Notes under the pieces: model-generated
The model's database searches: none
What the model was told of the DNA's origin: nothing
What the model saw: only the letters and a program-made list of their open reading frames with translations
NCBI GenBank assembly: GCA_947184155.2
Contig: CAMXCT020001109.1
Location: 1-64,000 of the forward strand
Source: Cladocopium goreaui
Lineage: Eukaryota; Sar; Dinophyceae; Suessiales; Symbiodiniaceae
DNA: 64,000 nt
Direction: 5' to 3'
Shown here: one piece after another, positions 21,351 through 33,238 of the stretch
Position numbering within the stretch: position 1 is the stretch's first letter
How the letters are laid out: every line of letters starts with the position of its first letter
Made by a program: the position numbers and the translations under genes

Positions 21351-24300
21351 TGAAAGGAGTTGAAAGGAGTTGAAAGGAGTTGAAAGGAGTTGAAAGGAGT
21401 TGAAAGGAAAGGAGTTGAAAGGAGTTGAAAGGAGCTGAAGAGAGTTGAAAGGAGCTGAAAGGAGTTGAAATGAGTTGAAAGGATTTGAAAGGGGTTGAAA
21501 TGAGTTGAAAGGAGTTGAAAGGAGTTGAAAGGAGTTGAAAGGAGCTGAAGAGAGTTGAAAGGAGCTGAAAGGAGTTGAAAGGAGTTGAAAGGAGTTGAAA
21601 AGAGTTGAAAGGAGCTGAAGGGAGTTGAAAGGAGTTGAAAGGAGTTGAAAGGAGTTGAAAGGAGTTGAAAGGAGTTGAAAGGAGTTGAAAGGAGTTGAAA
21701 GGAGCTGAAGAGAGTCGAAAGGAGTTGAAAGGAGTTGCAAGGAGTTGAAAGGAGCTGAAGAGAGTTGAAAGGATTTGAAAGGAGTTGAAAGGAGTTGAAA
21801 GGAGTTGAAAGGAGTTGAAAGGAGTTGAAGAGAGTTGAAAAGGAGTTGAAAAGGAGTTGAAAGGAGTTGAAAGGAGTTGAAAGGAGTTGAAGGGAGTTGA
21901 AAGGAGTTGAAAGGAGTTGAAAGGAGTTGAAAGGAGTTGAAAGGAGTTGAAAGGAGTTGAAAGGAGTTGAAGAGAGTTGAAAGGATTTGAAAGGAGTTGA
22001 AAGGAGTTGAAAGGAGCTGAAGAGAGTTGAAAGGAGTTGAAAGGAGTTGAAAGGAGTTGAAAGGAGTCGAAAGGAGCTGAAGAGAGTTGAAAGGATTTGA
22101 TCGGAGTTGAAAGGAGTTGAAAGGAGTTGAAAGGAGTTGAAGAGAGTTGAAAGGATTTGAAAGGAGTTGAAAGGAGCTGAAGGGAGTTGAAAGGAGCTGA
22201 AGGGAGTTGAAAGGAGGGAGTTGAAAGGAGTTAAAAGGAGTTGAAAGGAGTTGAAAGGAGGGAGTTGAAAGGAGTTGAAAGGAGCTGAAAGGAGTTGAAA
22301 GGAGTTGAAGAGAGTTGAAAGGAGTTGAAGAGAGTTGAAAGGAGTTGAAAGGAGCTGAAGAGAGTTGAAAGGATTTGAAAGGAGTTGAAAGGAGTTGAAA
22401 GGAGTTGAAGAGAGTTGAAAGGAGTTGAAAGGAGTTGAAAGGAGTTGAAAGGAGTTGAAGAGGAGTTGAAAGGAGTTGAAAGGAGTGAAAGGAGTTGAAG
22501 GGAGTTGAAAGGAGTTGAAAGGAGTTGAAAGGAGTTGAAAGGAGTTGAAAGGTTGAAAGGAGTTGAAAGGAGTTGAAAGGAGTTGAAAGGAGTTGAAAGG
22601 AGCTGAAGCGAGTTGAAAGGAGTTGAAAGGAGCTGAAAGGATTTGAAAGGATTGAAAGGAGCTGAAGAGAGTTGAAAGGAGTTGAAAGGAGTGAAGGAGT
22701 TGAAAGGAGTTGAAAGGAGTTGAAAGGAGTTGAAAGGAGTTGAAAGGAGAAAAGGAGTTGAAAGGAGTTGAAAGGAGTTGAAAGGAGCTGAAAGGAGCTT
22801 TGAAAGGAGTTGAAAGGAGGTTGAAATGAGTTGAAAGGAGTTGAAAGCTGAAGAGAGTTGAAAGGAGTTGAAAGGAGTTGAAAGGAGCTGAGGAGAGTTG
22901 AAAGGAGTTGAAAGGAGTTGAAAGGAGCTGAAGAGAGTTGAAAGGAATTGAAAGGAGCTGAAAGGAGTTGAAAGGAGTTGAAAGGAGTTGAAAGGAGCTG
23001 AAAGAGTTGAAAGGAGTTGAAAGGAGTTGAAAGGAGTTGAAAGGAGTTGAAAGGAGTTGAAAGGAGTTGAAAGGAGTTGAAAGGAGTTGAAGGAGTTGAA
23101 AGGAGTTGAAAGGAGTTGAAGGAGTTGAAAGGAGCTGAAAGGAGTTGAAAGGAGTTGAAAGGAGTTGAAAGGAGTTGAAAGGAGTTGAAAGGAGTTGAAA
23201 GGAGTTGAAAGGAGTTGAAAGGAGCTGAAAGGAGTTGAAAGGTTGAAAGGAGTTGAAAGGAGTTGAAAGGAGTTGAAAGGAACTGAAAGGAAAGTTGAAA
23301 GGAGGTGAAAGGAGTTGAAAGGAGTTGAAAGGAGTTGAAAGGATTGAAAGGAGTTGAAAGGAGCTGAAGGAGTTGAAAGGAGTGAAAGGAGTTGAAAGGA
23401 GTTGAAAGGAGTTGAAAGGAGTTGAAAGGATCTGAAGGGGTTGAAAGGAGTTGAAAGGAGTTGAAAGGAGCTGAAGGGAGTTGAAAGGATTTGAAAGGAG
23501 AGTTGAAAGGAGCTGAAGAGAGCAGAAAGGATTTGAAAGGAGTTGAAAGGAGTTGAAAGGAGCTGAAAGGAGTTGAAAGGAGTTGAAAGGAGTTGAAAGG
23601 AGCTGAAGAGAGTTGAAAGGAAAGGAGTTGAAAGGAGTTGAAAGGAGCTGAAGAGGGTTGAAAGGATTTGAAAGGAGCTTGAGTTGAAAGGAGCTGAAGA
23701 GAGTTGAAAGGAGCTGAAAGGAGCTGAAGAGAGTTGAAGAGAGTTGAAAGGAGTTGAAAGGAGTTGAAAGGAGTTGAAAGGAGTTGAAAGGAGTTGAAAG
23801 GAGTTGAAAGGAGTTGAAAGGAGTTGAAAGGAGTTGAAGGAGTTGAAAGGAGTTGAAAGGAGTTGAAAGGAGTTGAAAGGAGTTGAAAGGAGTTGAAAGG
23901 AGTTAAAGGTTTGAAAGGAGTTGAAAGGAGTTTGAAAGGAGCTGAAGGAGAAGGGTTTTGAAGGAGTTGAAGAGTTGAAAGGAGTTGAGTTGAAGGGCTG
24001 AAAGGAGTTGAAAGGAGCTGAAAGTGAAAGTTGAAAGGAGTTGAAAGTTGAGAGTTGAAAGGAGTTGAAAGGAGCTGAAGAGAGTTGAAAGGATGAAAGG
24101 AACGGAGTTGAAAGGAGCGAAAGAGTTGAAAGGATTGTTTGAAAGGAGTTGAAAGGAGTTGAAAGGAGTTGAAAGGAACTTTAAAGGAGTTGAAATTGAG
24201 TTGAAATGTGAAGGAGCTGAAGAGAGTTGAAAGGAGTTGAAAGGAGCTGAAGAGAGTTGAAAGGAGCTGAAAGGAGCTGAAGAGAGTTGAAAGGAGTTTG

Positions 24301-27300
24301 AAAGGAGTGAAAGGAGTGATGAAGGAGGAGTGAAGGAGTGAAAGAGTTGAAAGGAGTTGAAGGAGTTGAAAGGAGTTGAAAGGAGTTGAAAAGGAGTTGA
24401 AAGGAGTTGAAAGGAGTTGAAAGGAGTTGAAAGGAGTTGAAAGGAGTTGAAAGGAGTTGAAAGGAGTGAAAGAGTTGAAAGGAGTGAAAGGGGTGAAGAG
24501 AGTTGAAAGGAGTTGAAAGGAGTTGAAAGGAGTTGAAAGGAGTTGAAAGGAGTTGAAAGGAGTTGAAAGGAGTTGAAAGGAGTTGAAAGGAGGTTGAAAG
24601 GAGTTGAAAGGAGTTGAAAGGAGTTGAAAGGAGTTGAAAGGAGCTGAAGAGAGTTGAAAGGAAAGGAGTTGAAAGGAGTTGAAAGGAGCTGAAGAGAGTT
24701 GAAAGGATTTGAAAGGAAAGGAGTTGAAAGGAGTTGAAAGGAGCTGAAGAGAGTTGAAAGGAGTTGAAAGGAGTTGAAATGAGTTGAAAGGATTTGAAAG
24801 GGGTTGAAATGAGTTGAAAGGAGTTGAAAGGAGTTGAAAGGAGTTGAAAGGAGTTGAAAGGAGTTGGAGCTGAAGGAGAGTTGAAAGGAGTTGAAAGGAG
24901 TTGAAAGGAGTGAAAGGAGTGAAAGAGTTGAAAGGAGTTGAAAGGAGTTGAAAGGAGTTGAAAGGAGTTGAAAGGAGTTGAAAGGAGTTGAAAGGAGTTG
25001 AAAGGAGTTGAAAGGAGCTGAAAGGAGTTGAAAGGAGTTGAACGGAGTTGAAAGGAGCTGAAGAGAGTTGAAAGGAGTTGAAAGGAGTTGAAAGGAGTTG
25101 AAAGGAGCTGAAGAGAGTTGAAAGGAGTTGAAAGGAGCTGAAGAGAGTTGAAAGGAGTTGAAAGGAGTTGAAAGGGGTTGAAAGGAGTTGAAAGGGAAAG
25201 GAGTTGAAAGGAGTCAAGGAGTTGAAAGGAGTTGAAATTGAAAGGAGTTGAAAGGAGTTGAAAGGAGTTGGAAGGATTTGAAAGATAAGGAGTCAAAGGA
25301 GTTGAAAGGAGTTGAAAGTAGCCGAAAGGAGTTGAAAGGAGGAGTCAAAGGAGTTGAAAGGATTTGAAAGGATTTGAAAGGAAGGAGTCAAAGGAGTTGA
25401 AAGGAGTTGAAAGGAGTTGAAAGGGGTTGAAAGGAGTTGAAAGGAGTTGAAAGGATTTGAAAGCGAAAGGAGTTGAAAGGAGTTGAAAGGAGTTGAAAGG
25501 AGGTTGAAAGGAGTTGAAAGGAGCTGAAGAGAGTTGAAAGGAGTTGAAAGGAGTTGAAAGGAGCTGAAGAGAGTTGAAAGGAGTTGAAAGGAAAGGAGTT
25601 GAAAGGAGTTGAAAGGAGTTGAAGGAGTTGAGGATTGAAAGGAGTTGAAAGGAGTTGAAAGGAGTTGAAAGGAGTTGAAAGGAGTTGAAAGGAGCTGAAG
25701 AGAGTTGAAAGGAGTTGAAGAGGAGTTGAAAGGAGTTTGAAAGGAGTTGAAGAGAGTTGAAAGGAGCTGAAGAGAGTTGAAAGGAGTTGAAAGGAGTTGA
25801 AAGGAGCTGAAGAGAGTTGAAAGGAGTTGAAAGGAGTTGAAAGGAGTTGAAAGGAGCTGAAAGGAGTTGAAGAGAGTTGAAAGGAGTTGAAAGGAGTTGA
25901 AAGGAGCTGAAGAGAGTTGAAAGGAGTTGAAAGGAGCTGAAGAGAGTTGAAAGGAGTTGAAAGGAGTTGAAAGGAGCTGAAGAGAGTTGAAAGGAGTTGA
26001 AAGGAGCTGAAGAGAGTTGAAAGGAGTTGAAAGGAGCTGAAGAGAGTTGAAAGGAGTTGAAAGGATTTGAATTAGGAGTTGAAAGGAGTTGAAAGGAGCT
26101 GAAGAGAGTTGAAAGGATTTGAAAGGAGTTGAAAGGAGTTGAAAGGAGTTGAAAGGAGTTGAAAGGAGTTGAAAGGAGTTGAAAGGAGTTGAAAGGAGTT
26201 GAAAGGAGTTGAAAGGAGTTGAAAGGAGTTGAAAGGAGTTGAAAGGAGTTGAAAGGAGGTGAAAGGAGTTGAAAGGAGTTGAAAGGAGTTGAAAGGAGTT
26301 GAGAGGAGCTGAAGAGAGTTGAAAGGAGTTGAAAGGAGCTGAAAGAGAGTTGAAAGGAGCTTGAAAGGAGCTTGAAAGGAGTTGAAAGGAGTTGAAAGGA
26401 GCTGAAGAGAGTTGAAAGGAGCTGAAAGGAGTTGAAAGGAGCTGGAGAGAGTTGAAAGGAGTTGAAAGGAGCTGAAAGGAGTTGAAAGGAGCTGAAAGGA
26501 GTTGAAAGGAGCTGAAGAGAGTTGAAAGGATTGAAAGGAGTTGAAAGGAGTTGAAAGGAGTTGAAAGGAGTTGAAAGGAGTTGAAAGGAGTCGAAAGGAG
26601 TTGAAAGGAGAAAGGAGTTGAAAGGAGCTGAAGAGAGTTGAAAGGAGTTGAAAGGAGTTGAAAGGAGTTGAAAGGAGTGAAAGGAGTTGAAAGGAGTTGA
26701 AAGGAGTTGAAAGGAGTTGAAGGAGCTGAAGAGAGTTGAAAGGAGCTGAAGAGTGAAAGGAGTTGAAAGGAGTTGAAAGGAGTTGAAAGGAGCTGAAGAG
26801 AGTTGAAAGGATTTGAAAGGCGTTGAAAGGAGTTGAAAGGAGTTGAAATAGCTGAAGAGAGTTGAAAGGAGTTGAAAGGAGTTGAAAGGAGTTGAAAGGA
26901 GTTGAAGAGAGTTGAAAGGAGCTTGAAAGGAGTTGAAAGGAGCTGAAGAGAGTTGAAAGGAGCTGAAAGGAGCTGAAGAGAGTTGAAAGGAGTTGAAAGG
27001 AGTTGAAGGAGCTGAAGAGAGCTGAAAGGAGTTGAAAGGAGTTGAAGAAGTTGAAAGGAGCTGAAGGAGTTGAAAGGAGCTGAAAGGAGTTGAAAGCTGA
27101 AGAGAGTTGAAAGGAGTTGAACTGAAAGGAGTGAAGTTGAAAGGAGTTGAAAGGAGTTGAAAGGAGCGGAAGAGAGTTGAAAGGAGAAAGTTGAAAGGAG
27201 TTGAAAGGAGTTGAAATAGCTGAAGAGAGTTGAAAGGAGCTGAAGAGAGTTGAAAGGATGAAAGAGGAGTTTCGAAAGGAGTGAAAGGAGTTGAAGGAGT

Positions 27301-29150
27301 TGAAAGGAGTTGAAGAGAGTTGAAAGGAGCTGAAGAGAGTTGAAAGGAGTTGAAAGGAGCTGAAGAGAGTTGAAAGGAGCTGAAAGAGTTGAAGGAGTTG
27401 AAAGGAGCTGAAAGGAGCTGAAGAGAGTTGAAAGGAGCTGAAAGGAGCTAAAGGAGCTGAAAGGAGCTGAAAGGAGTTGAAAGGAGCTGAAGAGAGTTGA
27501 AAGGAGTTGAAAGGAGTTGAAACTGAGTTGAAAGGAGCTGAAAGGAGCTGAAGAGAGTTGAAAGGAGCTTGAAAGGAGTTGAAAGGAGCTGAAAGGAGCT
27601 GAAGAGAGTTGAAAGGAGCTGAAAGGAGTTGAAGAGAGTTGAAAGGAGCTGAAAGGAGCTGAAGAGAGTTGAAAGGAGTTGAAAGTAGCTGAAGGAGAGT
27701 TGAAAGGAGTTGAAAGGAGTTGAAAGGAGCTGAAGGGAGCTGAAGAGAGTTGAAAGGAGTTGAAAGGAAAGGAGTTGAAAGGAGCTGAAGAGAGTTGAAA
27801 GGAGTTGAAAGGAGTTGAAAGGAGTTGAAAGGAGTTGAAAGGAGCTGAAGAGAGTTGAAAGGAGTTGAAAGGAGTTGAAAGGAGCTGAAGAGAGCTGAAA
27901 GGAGTTGAAAGGAGCTGAAGAGAGTTGAAAGGAGTTGAAAGGAGCTGAAGAGAGTTAAAAGGAGTTGAAAGGAGCTGAAGAGAGTTGAAAGGATTTGAAA
28001 GGAGCTGAAGAGAGTTGAAAGGAGTTGAAAGGATTTGAATTAGGAGTTGAAAGGAGTTGAAAGGAGCTGAAGAGAGTTGAAAGGATTTGAAAGGAGTTGA
28101 AAGGAGTTGAAAGGAGTTGAAAGGAGTTGAAAGGAGTTGAAGAGAGTTGAAAAGGAGTTGAAAAGGAGTTGAAAGGAGTTGAAAGGAGTTGAAAGGAGTT
28201 GAAAGGAGTTGAAAGGAGTTGAAAGGAGTTGAAAGGAGAGAGTTGAAAGGAGTTGAAAGGAGTTGAAAGGAGTTGAAAGGAGCTGAAGAGAGTTGAAAGG
28301 AGTTGAAAGGAGCTGAAGAGAGTTGAAAGGATTTGAAAGGAGTTGAAAGGAGTTGAAAGGAGTTGAAAGGAGTTGAAAGGAGTTTTAAAGGAGTTGAGGA
28401 AAGGAGTTGAAAGGAGTTGAAAGGAGTTGAAAGGAGCTGAGAGTTGAAAGGAGTTGAAAGGAGTTGAAAGGAGTTGAAAGGAGCTGAATTAATATAGTTC
28501 AAAGGAGTTGAAAGGAGCTGAAGGAGAGTTGAAAGGAGTTGAAAGGAGTTGAAAGGAGCTGAAAGGAGCTGAAGAGAGTTGAAAGGAGTTGAAAGGAGTT
28601 GAAAGGAGTTGAAAGGAGCTGAAGAGAGTTGAAAGGAGTTGAAAGGATTTGAAAGGAGCTGAAGAGAGTTAAAAGGAGTTGAAAGGAGTTAAAAGGAGTT
28701 GAAAGGATTTGGAAGGAGTTGAAAGGAGCTGAAGAGAGTTGAAAGGAGTTGAAAGGAGTTGAAAGGAGTTGAAAAGAGCTGAAGAGAGTTGAAAGGAGTT
28801 GAAAGGAGTTGAAAGGAGCTGAAGAGAGTTGAAAGGAGTTGAAAGGAGTTGAAAGGAGTTGAAAGGAGTTGAGAGGAGCTGAAGAGAGTTGAAAGGAGTT
28901 GAAAGGAGTTGAAAGGAGTTGAAAGGAGCTGAAGAGAGTTGAAAGGAGTTGAAAGGAGTTGAAAGGAGTTGAAAGGAGCTGAAGAGAGTTGAAAGGAGTT
29001 GAACGGAGTTGAAAGGAGCTGAAGAGAGTTGAAAGGAGTTGAAAGGAGTTGAAAGGAGTTGAAAGGAGCTGAAGAGAGTTGAAAGGAGTTGAAAGGAGCT
29101 GAAGAGAGTTGAAAGGATTTGAAAGGATTTGAAAGGGGTTGTAAAAGGAG
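21351..29150. repeat. satellite zone 2: 10 bp GAGTTGAAAG array
   Basis: Mainly the basic 10 bp unit GAGTTGAAAG with scattered GAGCTGAAGA variants and many small indels (for example around 22,200, 23,900-24,300 and 27,000-27,300). Minus-strand frames run for hundreds to about 1,850 codons because the unit has no stop on that strand in any frame. Confidence 0.95.
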
Positions 29151-30697
29151 TCAAAGGAGTTGAAACGAGTTGAAAGGAGTTGAAAGGAGTTGAAAGGATT
29201 TGAAAGGATTTGAAATGGGTCGTATAAGGAGTCAAAGGAGTTGAAAGGAGTTGAATGGATTTGAAAGGGGTCGTATAAGGAGGTGAAAGGGGCTGAAAGG
29301 AGTTGAAAGGAGTTGGAAGGATTTGAAAGGGGTCGTATAAGGAGTCAAAGGAGTTGAAAGGAGTTGAAAGTAGCCGAAAGGAGTTGAAAGGGGTCGTATA
29401 AGGAGTCAAAGGAGTTGAAAGGATTTGAAAGGATTTGAAAGGGGTCGTATGAGGAGTCAAAGGAGTTGAAAGGAGTTGAATGGAGTTGAAAGGAGTTGAA
29501 AGGGGTTGTATAAGGAGTCAAAGGAGTTGAAAGGAGTTGAAAGGATTTGAAAGGGGTCGTATAAGGTGTCAAAGGAGTTGAAAGGAGTTGAAAGGATTTG
29601 AAAGGGGTCGTATAAGGAGTCAAAGGAGTTGAAAGGAGTTGAAAGGTGTTGAAAGGATTTGACAGGGGTCGTATAAGGAGTCAAAGGAGTTGAAAGGAGT
29701 TGAAAGGATTTGAAAGGGGTCGTATCAGGAGTCATAGGAGTTGAAAGGAGTTGAGAGGATTTGAAAGGGGTCGTATAAGGAGTCAAAGGAGTTGAAAGGA
29801 GTTGAAAGGATTTGAAAGGATTTGAAAGGGGTCGTATCAGGAGTCAAAGGAGTTGAAAGGAGTTGAAAGGACTTGAAAGGACTTGAAAGGACTTGAAAGG
29901 GGTCGTATAAGGAGTCAAAGGAGTTGAAAGGAGTTGACAGGGGTCGTATAAGGAGTCAAAGGAGTTGAAAGGATTTGAAAGGGGTCGTATCAGGAGTCAT
30001 AGGAGTTGAAAGGAGCTGAGAGGATTTGAAAGGGGTCGTATAAGGAGTCAAAGGAGTTGAAAGGAGTTGAAAGGATTTGAAAGGGGTCGTATAAGGAGTC
30101 AAAGGAGTTGAAAGGAGTTGAAAGGATTTGAAAGGGGTCGTATAAGGTCAAAGGAGTTGAAAGGAGTTGACAGGAGTTGAAAGGGGTCGTATAAGGAGTC
30201 AAAGGAGTTGAAAGGAGTTGAAAGGATTTGAAAGAGGTCGTATCAGGAGTCATAGGAGTTGAAAGGAGTTGAGAGGATTTGAAAGGGGTCGTATAAGGAG
30301 TCAAAGGAGTTGAAAGGAGTTGAAAGGATTTGAAAGGGGTCGTATCAGGAGTCAAAGGAGTTGAAAGGAGTTGAAAGGACTTGAAAGGACTTGAAAGGGG
30401 TTGTATAAGGAGTCAAAGGAGTTGAAAGGAGTTGACAGGGGTCGTATAAGGAGTCAAAGGAGTTGAAAGGAGTTGAAAGGATTTGAAAGGGGTCGTATCA
30501 GGAGTCATAGGAGTTGAAAGGAGCTGAGAGGATTTGAAAGGGGTCGTATAAGGAGTCAAAGGAGTTGAAAGGATTTGAAAGGGGTCGTATCAGGACCGTC
30601 AAAGGAGTTGAAAGGAGTTGACAGGATTTGAAAGGGGTCGTATAAGGAGTCAAAGGAGTTGAAAGGACTTGAAAGGACTTGAAAGGACTTGAAAGGA
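29151..30697. repeat. satellite zone 3: 51 bp higher-order array with GTCGTAT
   Basis: The 10 bp unit is combined with GGGGTCGTAT and AAGGAGTCAA words. Successive GTCGTAT sites at 30,035, 30,086 and 30,137 are 51 bases apart; longer spacings (about 61) occur elsewhere. This zone has its own sequence identity and a sharp right edge near 30,697. Confidence 0.9.
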
Positions 30698-32931
30698 GTT
30701 GAGGCATTTTGCAGTCATCTTTGTTTCCTGACATGCTGGACGTGCCAAGTGAAGTACTGTGCAATATGACTGCCTTTCTAAGATATGCAGTATGTGATGA
30801 CTATGGAGTAGCAAAGTGCAGTTGCTGATCCAAACCAGTTTTCCTCCTTGCACCAGTTGGTTAATGAAGCGACATTTCCTGGTAAATGCTCGAGAAAAGA
30901 GAGCGTCAATCTTCACAAATGCAGTTTGGCGTGAGGTTTCAATATTTCCAGCGGATTCAAAGTGCTCCACGGTCTTCACAGGATTCTAATAGCGTCCACA
31001 GTCACAGGATCTTCACATTTCAATTTCAGTCCCGGACTCAGAGCGTCCACCAGGTGCAGCTGCGGCTGCACCAGCCTCATCGCTGAGCGATTTCACCGAT
31101 TGCAGCGATTTCGGCCCATAAGTCATCTGATCTAAAAAACCTTAGGGTATTTCATGGCCTTTCAGGGCCTTTCATTGCTGTGCGCATCGGGCACCATGTC
31201 ACTATGTCACTATACGCCATAGTACATTTTATGTATTGCTGTATTCGTTGCTGTACGCAGCAATGTATTACTCCGTTGTGATAATAACCCCTGACACAGT
31301 GAGCGAATAGCTGATGTGGATTGGTGTTGTTGTCACATCGTGTCTCTTCATCCTTTTGAAAAACATTGCGGTTTGGTAGCAAAAATGTTTAAATCATTTT
31401 TGCCGCAAGAATGAACAAATTTTACTCTAGTTGCTATAGTTATTTTTCTTCGAGTGAAGCGACCGCTTCTGTATTTTTCCGTTTGAGTCGAATGCGCCGG
31501 AAAACAAGGAAAACTCCGACTCCCAGGACTCTGAGGACTCTGAACTCGCAGAGATTTTGTTTAACTTTTTTACTATGACAACTCACAACGTTTGACTTGG
31601 TCTTTGACTCGGTATTTGACTCGGTCTCGTTCCAAGGATTCGATGGGCCTTTGAGCCTTTGAGCCTTTGAGCCTTTGAGCCTCGCGCATATCCATCGTCT
31701 GTTGCGGAACTTGTGCCGTTCCGCAGATGTGGAGGAACCTCTGACAGCAATGACAGAATGCAAAAATCAGGACGAAGGTTAAAGGGGGTGTCAACATGAC
31801 GGAAGGATAAGAATGAAAACCTGAAAACAACCATGTTCATTGTATTTCATTGTTTTCATTCTAACACAGTAAATGTTTGGTTTTCAAAAAAATGATTCCA
31901 TACACCCTAATCGATTTTGACTCTCGCAACCGACGTGGCTCATGAAATGAATGTTGCAAGCGTTACCACATCAAAGGGGTTGTCTGTACCATGCAGGTTG
32001 GATTGATTCCTACAGTTTTGCTGGTAAAATCCTTCCAAAAACCAACCTATGTTGTCGATTATTCATTAATCGAAAAATTCTGAATCAAACAAATATATAC
32101 TGCATATATACTGCATATTGATGCATATTGATGCATATTGCCATTCAAATTTGTGTTTTGGCATTCGTGGTTCAGTGTCGACATGTTTTCACAGGACCGG
32201 TTTTGCACCGGGCACAATTTTGGTGCAAATCTGAGGCCTCAACGTACTTTCCTACCATCGGAGCGTATTGACACACCTTGGATGCGAGGCGAAACACAAA
32301 AACAATGGCAGACAAGGTTGCAACAATGTTGCAATACGAAGCACAAATGCCAATACGCTGCAGACGTTGCAATCACGCAGACGATATCTGCACGATCGTT
32401 GTTTCATTCGCTCAAAAGTACAATGAACGAAAATGCTGGTATGGCCGGTATTTTAGGCGTAAAGATTTAGACAACCATTTGGATCATTCGTAGTTCAGCC
32501 CTGGCACCGCTTCCGGTAATTTGGGTTCAGAAACAGCTGAGCCAAAACGGTGAGTCGCGAAGTCACTTAAACTGAGTCCAATATTTTAGGGGGCAACAAC
32601 AAAAAATCAACGTTCTGGGCAATTGATGGAATGTGCTAAATGCATGCAAACGCACCATCACCATCCCATCATGAATCACGTCGAGAGTTGGAAACATCAA
32701 TCACTGACGTTGGTTGTGCTGATTTGTACAAACACACGTATTTCATTACCCGACATGACTGCGTCTCGGAAATCGAAATGTACTTGCAACAGGGCGTGTT
32801 GGAAGAAATGTGTTTCGACCAACCATGGCCTGATCCTGACGCGGGCAATTTTATTAGCCAAAACACATTTTTGGTTTGCATTGTTGTCGCTTCATGGACT
32901 TGCAACTGTGGATATTCGCAAATACACCAGC
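30698..32931. other. intergenic between satellite and Copia element
   Basis: No gene supported. Contains four CCTTTGAG units at 31,648-31,682, a GGTGCAGC/GCTGCACC palindrome near 31,050-31,072, and a TGCATAT-type tandem repeat at 32,095-32,142. Confidence 0.45.
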
Positions 32932-32936
32932 AAAAA

Positions 32937-33114
32937 TGCAAAGACTCAGGCGAAAACGCTGCAGTCTATTTTCACTCGTGCCAAAAGGGTCTCACAAGTT
33001 TCAACTGCACATGCTGTTCATGTCAGTCTATGAAGTGAAATGACAAATGCAACTCTCTTATCGATTTGTGCGTGTCATCCTGGCACATGTGAGTGGGCTC
33101 CACAACTTTCCACA
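32937..33114 (-). repeat. 3' LTR of Copia element
   Basis: 178 bp, identical to 40,303-40,480. Plus-strand ends TGCAAAGACTCAGG and ACTTTCCACA give the usual TG...CA termini. Confidence 0.95.
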
Positions 33115-33124
33115 CTCCTCCTTT
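33115..33124 (-). promoter_or_regulatory. polypurine tract
   Basis: On the element strand AAAGGAGGAG directly precedes the 3' LTR, the position where plus-strand DNA synthesis is primed in LTR elements. Confidence 0.85.
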
Positions 33125-33238
33125 GTGGTTTGAGCGTGGCTCATTCCACAACTCCAAAATTTTCACCTCTCAACGCAAATTTCAGCTCTGCTGTCTGACT
33201 CTGCATCATCCAGTGAAAATGTTTTCGAATTCAATCTT

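Noticed and set aside
19650-29460. Minus-strand ORFs of 263-1,855 codons inside the satellite as real protein genes
   Set aside because: They follow directly from a stop-free 10 bp unit; other frames give the same peptide and no non-repeat domain is present.
32537-32551. Relic of a dinoflagellate spliced leader (GAGCCAAAA on plus)
   Set aside because: Only about 10 bases match the leader's TTTTGGCTCA core and no retroposed coding sequence follows.
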